From Acidobacteriota bacterium (GTDB taxonomy: Bacteria; Acidobacteriota; Blastocatellia; UBA7656): DNA of 64,000 nucleotides. The position numbers and the translations under genes are program-made. The stretch lies in assembly GCA_016201275.1 (NCBI GenBank), contig JACQDB010000017.1, forward strand, positions 62,001-126,000, written 5' to 3'. Below the pieces are notes generated by a model. It saw nothing but the letters and a program-made list of their open reading frames with translations. It searched no databases and was not told where the DNA came from. Positions 25,817 to 36,378 of this stretch are shown here, one piece after another. Numbering within the stretch: the first letter of the stretch is position 1; every line of letters starts with the position of its first letter.

Positions 25817-26875
25817 ATGGAAGGCAAGAAGTTAATCCATTCAATTCGTCTGCGAAACTTTCTTTCTTACGGAGGGCAAGGCGAAGAAATAAAACTTGAG
25901 CCATTGAATGTCTTAATCGGTCGCAACGCTTCGGGCAAATCGAATTTGATAGAAGCGATCAACTTGCTTCACGCAGCACCGGTCAATCTTGCTTCTCCAA
26001 TTCAACAAGGCGGTGGCATTTCTGAGTGGATTTGGAAAGGAAGACAAGAAAATTCAACAACTCCTGCTTTTTTAGAAGCAATCATAGATTACCCGGAAGG
26101 CATCAACCCGTTGCTCTATCATATCGAAATCGCTGCCAATGGTCAGCGGTTACAAGTTGCGAACGAGTCTATCGCAAACAGCCTGCCTCGAAAACTTTCC
26201 GAAATGGAGATATTTTATGGCACTGCGGGAGGGCAAGGTATCCTACGGATTCGGCAGGCGACAAAACAGAAGGCGGGAAGTAGTAAAGGTAGAAAAGAGA
26301 TTTCTTTTACCAGAGAGGAACAAGAAAATTCTATTTTATCGCTACGAAAAGATCCCATTGCATTTCCAGAAATCACTTATTTAGGCAATATTTTCACTCA
26401 GTTTCGTATCTACAGAACCTTCAACCTGAGAAATGGCTCAACAGGGAGATTTCCTCAAAGAGCAGATTTACCAGATGATTTTTTACTGGAAGACGCCAGC
26501 AATCTTGGGCTGATATTAAGTGACTTGCAATATAAAGGTATTGAAGGAACTCTCATCGAGAAATTGAAATTGTTTCATCCTGCAATAGAAGCACTGAATT
26601 TGAAAGTTCAGGGAAATACCATACAGCTTTTTATTCGAGAAGAAAATTTCACCCCGCCTACGCCAGCCTCTCGACTATCAGAAGGAACACTTCGTTACCT
26701 CTGTCTATTAACCATTCTCTGTCACCCGGAGCCGCCGCCGTTGATTTGCATCGAAGAGCCTGAGCTTGGCTTGCATCCAGATATTTTAAAACTGCTTGAT
26801 ATGGATAAAGTATGCGGAGCTGCGCCGTATTGCGAGCGACTCTTCAAAACATTGGAAGAAAAAATTACCTCTTAA
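25817..26875 (+). pseudogene. AAA15/RecF-like ATPase, C-terminally rearranged
   Basis: A 352-aa reading frame with AGGAG before the ATG. The N-terminal half is a clear SMC/RecF-like ATPase: RLRNFLSYG, Walker A GRNASGKSN and LIEAINLLH. Near the end come the signature region SEGTLRYLCLLTIL and Walker B LICIEEPELGLHPD. Normally 60-80 more residues with a switch histidine (TTHS) follow. Here the text jumps to LLDMDKVCGAAPYCERLFKT and stops. That tail resembles the C-terminus of DUF4276 proteins, which are often encoded behind such ATPases, so a deletion may have fused the two. Base composition is visibly richer in A/T than its neighbours, which suggests transfer. It may be inactive. Confidence 0.7.
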
Positions 26876-26882
26876 CCTCTCG

Positions 26883-28163
26883 TCATTCTTCGGCGCGATA
26901 GACTTCCCTGCCTGCAACAAACGTGGCGATGACTTTGCCGCGCAGCGTCCAATTCGCAAACGGCGTGTTGCGGCTCTTGGATTTGAATTTCACAGGGTCA
27001 ACCGTCCATACGGCATCGGGATTGAAAATCGTCAGATCGGCAATCGCGCCTTTCTGCAAGGTGCCGCGCGGCAGCGCAAAGACTCGCGCCGCGCCCACGG
27101 TCAACATCTCGACGAGGCGCATGACAGAGACCGCTCCCGATTCTACCAAAACCTTGAAACAGGCTCCCAGAGCCGTTTCCAAGCCAATCACGCCAAACGG
27201 AGCGCGGTCAAATTCCAGCATCTTTTCATCCGCATGGTGCGGCGCGTGGTCGGTGGCGATGGCGTCAATCGTGCCATCGGCGCACGCTTCAATCAACGCC
27301 AGCCGATCTTCTTCACTTCGCAAGGGCGGATTCATTTTGGTGTTGGCATCAAATCCCAATACTTCGGCATCGGTCAACGCCAGATGATGCGGCGTCACTT
27401 CGCACGTCACCGGCAAGCCACGGCGTTTGGCGTCGCGCACCAACTCGACCGCTCTTGCCGTAGAGATGTGCATGATGTGCGCCCTCGCACCGGTCAATTC
27501 CGCCAGCATGATGTCACGCGCTACGTGGCTGTCTTCGGCAGCGCCGCTCATGCCTTTCAAACCGAGCAGCGTCGAATACTTGCCTTCGTGCATGACGCCG
27601 CAAGCCGCCAGACAATTATCCTGACAATGATCGGCGACCACTAAATCATGGTCACGCGCATATTCCATCGCGTGACGCATCACTTGTGCGTTCATCACTG
27701 GCTTGCCATCGTCGGAGACCGCCACCGCGCCCGCTGCTTTCATCTCCGCCATCTCTGCGAGTTCTTCGCCAAGCGAGCCTCGCGTAATCGCGCCAACCGG
27801 AAAGACATTCGCCAGATTTGCCTGTCGCGCCTGGTCGAGAATGTAGCGCGTAATCGAAGCGTTATCATTCACCGGTGTGGTATTGGGCATCGAACAGACC
27901 GACGTGAAACCGCCAGCCACAGCCGCTTGCAAGCCCGTAGCGATGGTCTCTTTGTACTCTTCGCCGGGTTCGCGCAAATGTACGTGGAGGTCTATGAAGC
28001 CGGGGGCAACGAGCAAACCGCTGGCAGCAAAAACCGCCGCGCCTTGGCTGGATAAATCGTTGCCGATTTCGGCAATCCGTCCGTCTTCAATCAGCAGGTC
28101 AGCGATTTTTTCCAAGCCTTGTGAAGGGTCTAAAATTTTCCCGCCGGTGATTAATAATTTCAT
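26883..28163 (-). CDS. pyrC: Dihydroorotase
   Basis: A 426-aa class I dihydroorotase. The metal site is [13 protein letters not shown], later histidines are VVADHCQDN and [12 protein letters not shown], and the catalytic Asp is in [10 protein letters not shown]. It cyclises carbamoyl-aspartate to dihydroorotate. It is the third gene of pyrR-pyrB-pyrC on this strand. The ATG at 28163 directly abuts a heptamer array and has no Shine-Dalgarno sequence. Length and motifs are normal. Confidence 0.96.
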   Translation of the reverse strand: MKLLITGGKILDPSQGLEKIADLLIEDGRIAEIGNDLSSQGAAVFAASGLLVAPGFIDLHVHLREPGEEYKETIATGLQAAVAGGFTSVCSMPNTTPVNDNASITRYILDQARQANLANVFPVGAITRGSLGEELAEMAEMKAAGAVAVSDDGKPVMNAQVMRHAMEYARDHDLVVADHCQDNCLAACGVMHEGKYSTLLGLKGMSGAAEDSHVARDIMLAELTGARAHIMHISTARAVELVRDAKRRGLPVTCEVTPHHLALTDAEVLGFDANTKMNPPLRSEEDRLALIEACADGTIDAIATDHAPHHADEKMLEFDRAPFGVIGLETALGACFKVLVESGAVSVMRLVEMLTVGAARVFALPRGTLQKGAIADLTIFNPDAVWTVDPVKFKSKSRNTPFANWTLRGKVIATFVAGREVYRAEE

Positions 28164-28454
28164 ATTGGTTATTGGTTACTGGTTATTGGTTACTGGTTAT
28201 TGGTTACTGGTTATTGGTTACTGGTTATTGGTTACTGGTTATTCGTAGTAATGATGAAGGAGTAACCAACTCGATTGTTGTGATTTGGTTTTTTTGAGAT
28301 GCAACGCAGTTGTATATTGTGCTGCTGAATCATCAGACCACAATATACAGACAACAAAATTCAAAGATCGGCGAGGGAATCGCCAAAACACAACAGTCGA
28401 GCAACCAATAACCAGTAACCAATAACCAGTAACCAATAACCAATAACCAATAAC
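28164..28454. repeat. Paired inverted heptamer arrays between pyrB and pyrC
   Basis: Eleven heptamers alternate ATTGGTT and ACTGGTT at 28164-28240. They are mirrored by seven AACCAAT/AACCAGT heptamers at 28403-28451. The 159-base centre holds a further hairpin (GTATATTGTG near 28314, CACAATATAC near 28341). The first array touches the pyrC start codon. In all frames the arrays are open, which produces spurious GYWLLV-type peptides. Confidence 0.85.
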
Positions 28455-28459
28455 GATTT

Positions 28460-29416
28460 TTATCCTTCGCCTAAGCCGCGACTCTGCATCAGCAGAAACA
28501 GTATGGCCATACGCACGGCGACGCCGTTGGTCACTTGATCGAGAATCAACGAGCGCGCATTGTCCACTACGTCGGAACTGATTTCAACGCCGCGATTGAC
28601 CGGCCCCGGATGCATGACGATGGCTTCCTGGCTGGCTAAAGCAAAGCGCTCAAGCGTCAAGCCGTAACGAATTGAATACTCTTTCAACGAAGGGAAATAG
28701 GCGGCGCTCATGCGCTCGTGTTGAATGCGAAGCATCATTACGACATCGGCATCCAGAATGGCATCTTCGACTTTAGCGCAAACCGTAAGCGAGCCTTCAC
28801 CATCTTCAACGATTTCGGCAAAGCGCGGCGGCAGCAAAGTTCGTGGCCCGGCGACGCGAACGTGCGCGCCGAGTTTGGTCAATAAGTGAACATTGGAACG
28901 CGCTACGCGGCTGTGGGTGATGTCGCCGATGATGGCGATTTGCAAACCCGCTATGCGCCCTTTGCGTTCGCGTATGGTGTAGGCGTCGAGCAGCGCCTGC
29001 GAAGGGTGTTCGTGCGCGCCATCGCCAGCATTGACGACCGACGAATCAATCAGCCTGGCCAGTTGATGCGGCACGCCGGGCGACGAATGGCGTATGACGA
29101 TGACATCGGGAGCCATCGCTTCGAGATTGCGCGCTGTGTCTATGAGGGTTTCGCCTTTGGTGACCGAAGAGGTCGAAGCAGAAATGTTGATGGTGTCCGC
29201 CGACAAGCGTTTTCCGGCGATTTCAAAAGAGGTGCGGGTGCGCGTCGAGGCTTCAAAGAAAAAGTTGATGACCGTTTTGCCGCGTAAAGTCGGCACTTTT
29301 TTAATTGAACGGGCAGAGACTTCTTTGAAAGAGTGCGCCGTGTCGAGGATGGTGTTGATCTCCTCAACCGAAAGTTCGCGGATGCCGAGCAGGTCTTTTC
29401 TAGTAAACTTGGTCAT
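28460..29416 (-). CDS. pyrB: Aspartate carbamoyltransferase, catalytic subunit
   Basis: A 318-aa enzyme joining carbamoyl phosphate and aspartate. Carbamoyl-phosphate binding motif [13 protein letters not shown], then [12 protein letters not shown], and the aspartate loop region RIQHERM are all present. No regulatory pyrI gene is seen next to it. The start codon lies at the very edge of a heptamer array (AACCAATGACC on the coding strand), with no Shine-Dalgarno sequence. It lies between pyrR and pyrC. Confidence 0.96.
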   Translation of the reverse strand: MTKFTRKDLLGIRELSVEEINTILDTAHSFKEVSARSIKKVPTLRGKTVINFFFEASTRTRTSFEIAGKRLSADTINISASTSSVTKGETLIDTARNLEAMAPDVIVIRHSSPGVPHQLARLIDSSVVNAGDGAHEHPSQALLDAYTIRERKGRIAGLQIAIIGDITHSRVARSNVHLLTKLGAHVRVAGPRTLLPPRFAEIVEDGEGSLTVCAKVEDAILDADVVMMLRIQHERMSAAYFPSLKEYSIRYGLTLERFALASQEAIVMHPGPVNRGVEISSDVVDNARSLILDQVTNGVAVRMAILFLLMQSRGLGEG

Positions 29417-29488
29417 TGGTTACTTGTTACTGGTTAGTGGTTATTAGCAATGAAAGAGACCAGGAACCAATAACCAGTAATCAATAAC
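29415..29488. repeat. Inverted heptamer array between pyrR and pyrB
   Basis: ATTGGTT, ACTTGTT, ACTGGTT and AGTGGTT (29415-29442) are mirrored by AACCAAT, AACCAGT and AATCAAT (29465-29485). The array fills the whole gap and reaches into the pyrB start codon. The word is the same as in the pyrB-pyrC gap, but it is more diverged. Confidence 0.8.
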
Positions 29489-29490
29489 GA

Positions 29491-30036
29491 TTACTCTTTT
29501 TCAACGATCACTACTTGTTCATCTTCGTCATAATCCGTGAGCATGACTTTGACGATTTCGGCATCGGAAGTTTGCAAATGCTTGCCAACGTAATCGGCTT
29601 GGATAGGCAATTCCCGATGACCGCGATCAATCAACACGGCGAGTTCGACGCGGCGCGGTCGCCCGAAATCCACCAGTTCATCGAGAGCAGCGCGAATCGT
29701 GCGCCCGGTATAAAGCACATCGTCAACCAAAACGATGGCGCGGTCGGTCACATCGCCGGGGATTTCGGTTTTATTAATTACCGGGCGCGGCCCCACAGTC
29801 GAGAGGTCGTCACGATAAAGCGTGATGTCGAGTTGACCGGTGGGCGGGCGTTGCCCTTCAAGTTGTGCGATGGTGTCGGCAAGGCGTTCGGCCAATGGCA
29901 CGCCGCGTCGCCGTATGCCGATCAACAATAAATCTGAAGTCCCGGCATTGCGCTCAACAATCTGCAAAGCGAGTCTGGACAGCGTGCGGCTGATGCCCGC
30001 TGCATCCATCACCTGAGCTTTTAATTTGAATTCCAT
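29491..30036 (-). CDS. pyrR: PyrR bifunctional regulator / uracil phosphoribosyltransferase
   Basis: A 181-aa PRPP-binding protein. The signature is [44 protein letters not shown] and [16 protein letters not shown] are typical of PyrR. PyrR binds UMP and pyr mRNA to attenuate pyr transcription, and makes UMP from uracil. The ATG at 30036 is chosen because the family begins here; a longer reading to 30183 adds 49 unrelated residues. A likely promoter lies at 30067-30096. I could not identify a convincing PyrR-binding RNA loop. Confidence 0.93.
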   Translation of the reverse strand: MEFKLKAQVMDAAGISRTLSRLALQIVERNAGTSDLLLIGIRRRGVPLAERLADTIAQLEGQRPPTGQLDITLYRDDLSTVGPRPVINKTEIPGDVTDRAIVLVDDVLYTGRTIRAALDELVDFGRPRRVELAVLIDRGHRELPIQADYVGKHLQTSDAEIVKVMLTDYDEDEQVVIVEKE

Positions 30037-30066
30037 AGAGTGCCTCTGGGTTCTGCAAGTCGCCAG

Positions 30067-30096
30067 AATATAACATGAGCAAGCTTCTTCTACCAA
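30067..30096 (-). promoter_or_regulatory. Putative promoter of pyrR-pyrB-pyrC
   Basis: On the minus strand TTGGTA (30096-30091) and TATATT (30072-30067) are 18 bp apart, which gives a leader of roughly 25 bases before the pyrR ATG. Such a short leader leaves little room for attenuation ahead of pyrR; control would have to act in the array-filled gaps or on initiation. Confidence 0.45.
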
Positions 30097-30130
30097 GCGG
30101 GGCGATAAGCCTGGCGCAGCGACAAGAGGT

Positions 30131-30712
30131 TTACGCCGGATCGGCTTTGTCGAGTAACGGAAATTCCAGATGCGTGACGCCATAGCTGGCGCTGCTGGTG
30201 AGGGCGTAACCGGCTTTACGAAAGACGCTGATCATCACCAAATTATCCACCAGCACATCGGCGCTGAAATGGGTGATGTCATGGGCGCGGGCAATCTCGG
30301 CCAGGGCGTCGAGCAACTGCGTGCCGATGCCGCGTTTTTGAAAATCGTCTTCGACCAGAAAAGCGACTTCGGCAACCTGTGGGCGGTCGGCAATCACATG
30401 GTAGCGGCCAACGGCGATGATGCGATTTTCAGGCTCCTCCAGTGGCACGACGACCAACGCCAACTGGGTCGCGCCATCTACCTTCACCAACCGGTCGAGC
30501 AGTTCAACGGGCAGCGATTTGATGGTGCTTAAAAACCGATAGCGAATGGATTCCGGCGAGCAACGATGAAAGAGCGCTTTCAAGCCGTCGCGGTCGGACG
30601 GGCGCAGGGCGCGCAGGCGCAGCAAGGTGCCATCGCGCAGTAACAAGTCTTGGTGATAAGCGGCCACAGGAGTGACGGAGCGCGTGGTTTGCAACGGTAA
30701 TTTTTTTGACAT
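30131..30712 (-). CDS. GNAT-family N-acetyltransferase
   Basis: A 193-aa acetyl-CoA-dependent acetyltransferase. The cofactor loop is [13 protein letters not shown]; the start of the fold ([20 protein letters not shown]) and [11 protein letters not shown] near the end complete the domain. The wording resembles the GNAT part of Pat-type protein lysine acetyltransferases. GAGAGG supports the ATG at 30712 rather than 30730. Substrate unknown. Confidence 0.85.
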   Translation of the reverse strand: MSKKLPLQTTRSVTPVAAYHQDLLLRDGTLLRLRALRPSDRDGLKALFHRCSPESIRYRFLSTIKSLPVELLDRLVKVDGATQLALVVVPLEEPENRIIAVGRYHVIADRPQVAEVAFLVEDDFQKRGIGTQLLDALAEIARAHDITHFSADVLVDNLVMISVFRKAGYALTSSASYGVTHLEFPLLDKADPA

Positions 30713-30848
30713 GAAGTTTTCCTCTCTCAAGCACAGGAGGCCGAAAACCTTATGAATGGTTTACTCCGAACTTCACCACGCGTCAATGCGGGTTTCTAGT
30801 GAATGGAAAAATAGATAGCGCTTCAACCAGGTGAGAAAGAAAAAAGTT

Positions 30849-30932
30849 TCGTCGTACCGTCTTCAAACCAATGGCATGAAGTTAAGGATTTCTCTTTCAC
30901 TTCATGCTATTAGTTTGAAGATGGTACGATGA
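30849..30932 (-). terminator. Long hairpin with T-tract, copy 2 of a dispersed repeat
   Basis: Arms 30849-30882 and 30899-30932 are 34 nt each, with about four mismatches, and the loop is 16 nt. On the minus strand the stem is followed by AAACTTTTTTC, so it would end transcription of the hybrid kinase gene that stops at 30951. The left arm and its flank match 13777-13823. Confidence 0.75.
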
Positions 30933-30950
30933 AGCGGTTTGACGGTTGCC

Positions 30951-33900
30951 TTATTTGCCATCCAGGACATCGCGCACTTTTTTGAGCAGCGCAGAGGGCG
31001 TGAAGGGTTTATTGAGCAGAACGATTCCGGGTTCTAACGCTCCATGTCGGCTGATGGCGTCTTCGGTGTAGCCGGAGATGTAGAGAACTTTCATTTCTGG
31101 GCGCAGCGGTGCTAAAAGATTAGCAACCTCGCGGCCACTGATGCCGGGCATGACGACATCGGTAATCAACAGATGTATGCGGGTGTCGCGCCTGGCCTGA
31201 GCGATCTCCATCGCCTGCAAGCCGCAATCGGCGACGATCACCGTGTAGCCGCAATCGCTCAACACCTGCGTGGTTAATTTGCGTATGAGGGCGTCGTCTT
31301 CGCTGATTAAAATCGTTTCATTGCCTCGGGGAATTTCGCTTTCGATTTCTCCGGCGTCAAGTTTTTTCTTCTCGTCACGAATGCGCGGGAAGAGCAGCTT
31401 GAACGTCGTGCCTTGATCGAGCGTGCTGTCACACCATATCTGCCCGCCGCTTTGTTTGACGATGCCATAAACCGTTGACAAGCCCAGGCCGGTTCCCTTG
31501 CCCGCTGCCTTGGTGGTAAAAAATGGTTCAAAGATGTGTTGCAGGGTTTCGTCATCCATGCCGGTGCCGTTGTCGCTTACCGTCACCAGTATGTAATGAC
31601 CGGGGTGAACCTCCAGGTATTGCTGCGCCGCTTCCTTGTTAAGAAAAATATTGCGAGTTTCTAAATGCAACTGACCGCCTTTGGGCATGGCATCACGCGC
31701 ATTGATGGCGAGATTGATGATGACCTGTTCGATTTGATGCGGGTCGGCTTTGACGCTTCCCAGCAGCGGATCAAAGTTGGCATTGACTTCGATGTCTTCG
31801 CCAATCAGACGACGCAGCATTTTCAGGCTGTCGCCGATCACCTGATTGAGGTCGAGGGTTCTCGGTTGAATATGTTGTTTGCGGCTGAAGGCCAGCAGTT
31901 GTTGCGTCAAGCTGGCGGCGCGTTCTCCAGCTCGATGAATTTCCAACAGGTGATGATACAGCGGCGCGCTCGGTTCGACGTTACGCATGGAGAGTTGACT
32001 GTAGCCGAGAATGGCGGTCAACAAATTATTGAAGTCGTGGGCGATGCCGCCAGCCAGTTTGCCCACGGCGTCCATTTTCTGCGACTGACGCAATTGCTCT
32101 TCGGTCTTTTTCAATATCTCTTCGGAGTTTTTGCGCTCGGTGATGTCCCGATAATAAATCGAAACTCCGTCTTTGCCGGGATAGATATGCACGTCCCACC
32201 AGATGTTGAGCCACGCATCATAGCCTTCAAAAGCAACCGACACATTTTCTGACAAGGCTTTGTGCGCCTGCTCATAAAAAATGGAATCCAGAAAACGGGG
32301 AAACTCTTGCCAGACATTTTTACCCAGCACCTGTTGCCGGGAACGTCGCAGATAGCGCTCGGCCTGCGGGTTGACATAGGTCAGTTCCCATTGCCGATTC
32401 AAGACGATGAAGGCGTCGGAAATACTGTTCACAATATCGGTGATTTGCGCCGTGGTTTCGCACAGCAAAGCTTCGGTCTGTTTGCGATTGGTGATGTCTT
32501 TGGCGATGGCGTACAACAACCAGTCAGCCGGCGAAGCGGTGATGCTCCACAACAACCATCGGTATGAACCATCACGACAGCGGAAGCGATTTTCAAAACT
32601 CACGTTGGTGCCGCTAGACCTCACCGTCAAAATTTCCGCCCAGGTAGAGGCGCGATCATCCGGGTGAACATATTCGAGCAGCGGTTGTGACTGCAACTCG
32701 TCGTTGGTCAAGCCAAAGGTTTGTTGCCAGGCCGGATTCAGGCGTTTGAAGTAGCCATCAAAATCGGCGAGGCACAACATATCAATAGAAGTATTGAAGA
32801 AACGGTCGCGTTCGTCCTGAATCTGTTTCTGCTCGCTGATGTCGTGGGCAATCATCGAAACGCCTATGACGCGGCCTTCGCCATCTTTCATCAGCGAGTT
32901 GGTCAGAGACACAAAGATGCGTTTGCCATCTTTTCTGAGGCGATAGGTTTCCAGATAATCTACCTTCTCGCCGCCCTGTATCTGTTCGGTCAGGCTTTCG
33001 TATTCGTCCAGGCAATCCGGCGGGATGAGCAGAGTTACAGGCTTGCCAATCACTTCGTCTGCCGTGTAGCCATAAATTTTCTGCGCCCCGACATTCCAAC
33101 TGCTGATGATGCCTTCCGGGGTTTTACTGATAATCGCGGCGGCAGAGGTTTCCACTATCGCCGCCAACTCCGAGAGCTGGCGCGCCGAGCTTTGTAATGA
33201 CTGTGCGGCAGCACGTTCATTTTGTATGGCAATGGCCAGGATGATGCTGCCAACGGCCAGAATCATCAGGAAAATTTGCGCCGAATAAATATAAGTAGCA
33301 ATTTGCGCGGCAGAATTTTGGGCGACGGAATCAGCGCTGAGAAAAAAGAAGTTGGCAACAACATTGATGAACACAATGAGGCTGGTCGTAGTTTTTAGGC
33401 TGAAGCGAATCGCCAGCCACAAGACCGGCAAAAACAGAAACATCCGATGGCTGGCAATCGCATCATTGCGTATAAACACCGCATAGCTGAACAGCCGCCA
33501 GCCCACGCCAACCGTCAGCGTGGCGATCATCGCCAGTTCCAAAGTGCGGCCATCGAGGTGCAGCAAACGCCGGCGAAAAACCGTTTCCTCGTCCTTCATA
33601 CCCCATAGCAGGAACGCCGGAAGCAGGCTCACCACGCTTGCGACATCCATCATCCATAAACTCTGCCACAGCGCTTTGAAGCTTGGCGCAGCGCCCAATT
33701 GAACAAGCAACAGACTGCCGCTGGCCGCTCCTATAGACGTGGCGAGTACCGCCGCCAACAAACTCAGCAGCAGCATATCTTGAATGCGGCGCAGGCGCGG
33801 ATGAAAGCCGAACCAGTGCAGCAACAAAACGCCGAGCGCGGCTTCAAACAAAGTGTTGGCAGCTAGCAAAACCGCTACCAACCAACCGTGTTTGAAGCGC

Positions 33901-34157
33901 AGGTAAGAGACCAGTACATCGGCTGTCAACACAACAAACCAGTAGCGCTTGCCTTCGATGAGCAAGATCGCCATCGCCAAAGCAATCGGCGGATACCACA
34001 ACGACACGCCGATGAGCGGTATGCTTTGATTGACCAACAAACCCACGCCCATATACACCGCAAACCAGAGAATGCCGCGCCCCCAGAACCTCTGAGAACC
34101 CGATAAACTAAATTGGCGATAGGAAAAAATGTTGGTCTGCTTGAGACTTTCCTGCAT
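30951..34157 (-). CDS. MASE1-PAS hybrid sensor histidine kinase with receiver domain
   Basis: A 1068-aa membrane sensor. About eight hydrophobic helices of a MASE1-type sensor occupy residues 25-310 ([19 protein letters not shown] and others). Three PAS domains follow ([42 protein letters not shown]). The kinase core has the phospho-accepting His in [12 protein letters not shown]-box [15 protein letters not shown] and G boxes DNGTGMD and [14 protein letters not shown]. The C-terminal receiver has its Asp in [13 protein letters not shown]. The ATG at 34157 has GGGAG upstream. No separate response regulator lies nearby, so the output partner is unknown. Confidence 0.92.
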   Translation of the reverse strand: MQESLKQTNIFSYRQFSLSGSQRFWGRGILWFAVYMGVGLLVNQSIPLIGVSLWYPPIALAMAILLIEGKRYWFVVLTADVLVSYLRFKHGWLVAVLLAANTLFEAALGVLLLHWFGFHPRLRRIQDMLLLSLLAAVLATSIGAASGSLLLVQLGAAPSFKALWQSLWMMDVASVVSLLPAFLLWGMKDEETVFRRRLLHLDGRTLELAMIATLTVGVGWRLFSYAVFIRNDAIASHRMFLFLPVLWLAIRFSLKTTTSLIVFINVVANFFFLSADSVAQNSAAQIATYIYSAQIFLMILAVGSIILAIAIQNERAAAQSLQSSARQLSELAAIVETSAAAIISKTPEGIISSWNVGAQKIYGYTADEVIGKPVTLLIPPDCLDEYESLTEQIQGGEKVDYLETYRLRKDGKRIFVSLTNSLMKDGEGRVIGVSMIAHDISEQKQIQDERDRFFNTSIDMLCLADFDGYFKRLNPAWQQTFGLTNDELQSQPLLEYVHPDDRASTWAEILTVRSSGTNVSFENRFRCRDGSYRWLLWSITASPADWLLYAIAKDITNRKQTEALLCETTAQITDIVNSISDAFIVLNRQWELTYVNPQAERYLRRSRQQVLGKNVWQEFPRFLDSIFYEQAHKALSENVSVAFEGYDAWLNIWWDVHIYPGKDGVSIYYRDITERKNSEEILKKTEEQLRQSQKMDAVGKLAGGIAHDFNNLLTAILGYSQLSMRNVEPSAPLYHHLLEIHRAGERAASLTQQLLAFSRKQHIQPRTLDLNQVIGDSLKMLRRLIGEDIEVNANFDPLLGSVKADPHQIEQVIINLAINARDAMPKGGQLHLETRNIFLNKEAAQQYLEVHPGHYILVTVSDNGTGMDDETLQHIFEPFFTTKAAGKGTGLGLSTVYGIVKQSGGQIWCDSTLDQGTTFKLLFPRIRDEKKKLDAGEIESEIPRGNETILISEDDALIRKLTTQVLSDCGYTVIVADCGLQAMEIAQARRDTRIHLLITDVVMPGISGREVANLLAPLRPEMKVLYISGYTEDAISRHGALEPGIVLLNKPFTPSALLKKVRDVLDGK

Positions 34158-34584
34158 CTCTTCTCCCACACTTCTTGCTGTATTGCTGCACGATGTTCGC
34201 CCCGGTGCTTGCAGGCGAAATGAGGTCATCGTAATGCGCCTTCCCATTTGGCAAGGCGTCACCAAATCGGCCTGTTGCTTGAACCACAGCCCGTCGCTGA
34301 ATTGGACGAAAGAAAGTTCTCTGCTCCCCTTCCCCTGCAACCGGGCTGGCGACAACGTCAATGGTAAACCGCGTAGCGCAAGCCTAGACTATCAAACCGC
34401 CTGTTGTCAGGTTGCATTGCTGTCGTACCGCTTACATCAAACGAAAAAAATTGGCAATCTATCAAGCAGAAAATCGGTAGCCCCTCGCTCAAAATGGCTA
34501 CACTACCTGCCCATTTTATTTCTTTCAGAATAGGGCAAGCATTGGATTATGGAAAGACTTTTCTTGTGGCGTGCTGTTGCCTGT
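34158..34584. other. Intergenic region without recognisable gene
   Basis: This 427-base gap lies between two minus-strand genes. Open frames reaching into it from the kinase gene are upstream extensions without family similarity. I saw no hairpin or repeat of note. Confidence 0.5.
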
Positions 34585-36033
34585 TCACAAGCCGAGTTTC
34601 GGCCAGATGGCATCAATCCGTTGCTTGACTTCTGCGCTCATTTGCAACTCTTTCGGCCAGCGGCGGTCAAAGCCTTCGGACTTCCATTTGCGCGTGCCGT
34701 CTATGCCCATCTTCGAGCCGTAGGATTGCCGCCGTGCGGCGTGATCGAGTTGATCCACCGGCCCTAACATAAATTGTATGTCGCGCTCCGGGTCTATGTT
34801 GTTCAACACCCGCCACGCTACTTCATTGAGGTTGCGAACGTCGGTGTCGTCATCCACCACGACAACACATTTGGTGAATTGCGCCTGCGGCAAAGACCAT
34901 ATCGAATTCATCACCTTGCGCGCATGGCCGGGATAACTCTTGCGAATCGCAACAATCATCAGGTTATGAAAGACCCCGGCAAAGGGCATATGATAATCCA
35001 CGATTTCAGGAAATTGCCGCCGCATCAAAGGCAGAAAAATTCGCTCAATCGCTTCGCCCATCCAGCAATCTTCCATAGGCGGTTTGCCGACAATGGTGGT
35101 GTGATAGATCGGCTTTTTGCGTTGTGTGATGCAGGTGACGTGAAAGACCGGAAACTCTTCTTCGAGCGTGTAATAGCCGGTGTGGTCACCGAACGGCCCT
35201 TCGATGCGGCGCTCTTCGGAATCCACGTACCCTTCGAGAACGATTTCCGCATGAGCCGGAACTTCCAGATCAACGGTCTCGCATTTGACCATTTCTACAG
35301 GTTTTTCGCGCAGGAAACCGGCGACCATCATTTCATCCAGGTCATCGGGCAGCGGCATAATAGCCGAAAAAACCGTCAACGGCTCTGCCCCGATGGCGAC
35401 CGCGACTTCGAGGCGACCGCCACCTTGACGCTTTAACATTCGTAAATGATTCGCGCCTTGTTTGTGAATCTGCCAGTGCATAGCGGTGGTCGTTTCGTCA
35501 TAAACCTGCATACGATACATACCGCAATTGCGCTTGCCGGTTTCGGGACTTTTGGTAAACACCAACGGCAAGGTGATGAACCTGCCGCCATCTTCCGGCC
35601 AGCATTGAATGACGGGAAAATCGTTGAGCGAAAATTGTCCGGCTTTCAGTATGCGCTCTTTGCAATGACCGTCTTTGACAAGTTTGGGAAACATCTTGCC
35701 GAGGTCGGCAAGGCGCGGCACCATCTTGAGTTTTTCAATCAAGCCTTGCGGCGATTTCACATCAGTCAACTCCGCCAGACGTTCGGTGATGTCGGCATAA
35801 TCGTTGATGCCGAGAGCGATTTTCATGCGCTCGCGGCTGCCCAGAGCGTTAATCAAAACCGGCATGGAATGGCCACGCACGTTTTCAAACAACAGCGCCG
35901 GGCCGACCTGTTTGGAAACCCGGTCAGTGATTTCGCTGATCTCCAGTTCGGCGTCCACTTCCACATTGATGCGTTGCAATTGGCCGCGTTTTTCCAAGGC
36001 GTTGATGAAGCCGCGTAAATCGTCGAATGCCAT
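34585..36033 (-). CDS. UbiD-family prenylated-FMN decarboxylase
   Basis: A 482-aa (de)carboxylase. Core motifs are PALLFENVRG near the N-terminus, TKSPETGKRNCGMYRMQV, the active-site region RRIEGPFGDHTGYY, and IVDYHMPFAGVFHNLMIV. AAAGGG supports the ATG at 36033; a reading to 36117 adds 28 atypical residues. Family members decarboxylate quinone precursors (UbiD, MqnP-like) or aromatic acids and need the UbiX cofactor prFMN. No other quinone gene lies beside it, so the pathway is open; menaquinone synthesis is the likeliest guess. Confidence 0.9.
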   Translation of the reverse strand: MAFDDLRGFINALEKRGQLQRINVEVDAELEISEITDRVSKQVGPALLFENVRGHSMPVLINALGSRERMKIALGINDYADITERLAELTDVKSPQGLIEKLKMVPRLADLGKMFPKLVKDGHCKERILKAGQFSLNDFPVIQCWPEDGGRFITLPLVFTKSPETGKRNCGMYRMQVYDETTTAMHWQIHKQGANHLRMLKRQGGGRLEVAVAIGAEPLTVFSAIMPLPDDLDEMMVAGFLREKPVEMVKCETVDLEVPAHAEIVLEGYVDSEERRIEGPFGDHTGYYTLEEEFPVFHVTCITQRKKPIYHTTIVGKPPMEDCWMGEAIERIFLPLMRRQFPEIVDYHMPFAGVFHNLMIVAIRKSYPGHARKVMNSIWSLPQAQFTKCVVVVDDDTDVRNLNEVAWRVLNNIDPERDIQFMLGPVDQLDHAARRQSYGSKMGIDGTRKWKSEGFDRRWPKELQMSAEVKQRIDAIWPKLGL

Positions 36034-36378
36034 AGACTCACCCTTTCCGGTTCGGAGTGAAAATAAAATCTGTTTACCAAACACGAAGAAGCGTGCTTGC
36101 TTCTTTGGCTTCGTCATCTTCGTGGTGCAAGGATGGCGCTGTTGCGCCTGAGAATTGTGGTTGAAATAACCCGTAAGACTTGAGAGATTTTCCCATGCCC
36201 TGTACAGGGTTGCACTTTATTTCCTCCACCATCCTTAGTTCAGCAGGGAGAGCCTAACACGCCAGCCGAGGCATGACAAATTTTGCGAAAACCAAACCGC
36301 TTTGGCTTCGCGTAGCAGTCTATCTATAATGCAAATGTTTCGTGCAAGCATAAAAAATATTCAGGCAAAGGGTAGGTT
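36034..36378. other. Intergenic region between divergent genes, with one MITE copy
   Basis: The only structured item in this 345-base gap is the repeat copy at 36173-36234. The A/T-rich stretch before 36379 may hold the promoter of the TPR gene, but no clear -35/-10 pair was found. Confidence 0.5.
36173..36234. repeat. MITE-like repeat, short copy
   Basis: It reads GTAAGACTTGAGAGATTTTC, then CATGCCCTGTACAGGG, and ends TTCCTCCACCATCC. It matches 38071-38158 and the right half of 60164-60273 but lacks the central GCGACC/GGTGGTCGC hairpin. Confidence 0.75.

Noticed and set aside
26796-27644. Plus-strand frame of 282 codons across the end of the AAA gene and pyrC
   Set aside because: Mostly antisense to pyrC, with no family resemblance; not the missing end of the ATPase.
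28239-28436. Minus-strand frame with [10 protein letters not shown] at its start
   Set aside because: The peptide is only the translation of heptamer arrays, which are open in all frames; 21-base periodicity explains the repeats.
28164-28454. Heptamer arrays as a CRISPR array
   Set aside because: Units are seven bases with no unique spacers, and no cas gene is in the window.
30037-30130. PyrR-binding anti-antiterminator loop upstream of pyrR
   Set aside because: A CCCAGAGGC stretch is only loosely like known PyrR loops and the predicted leader is too short for an attenuator.
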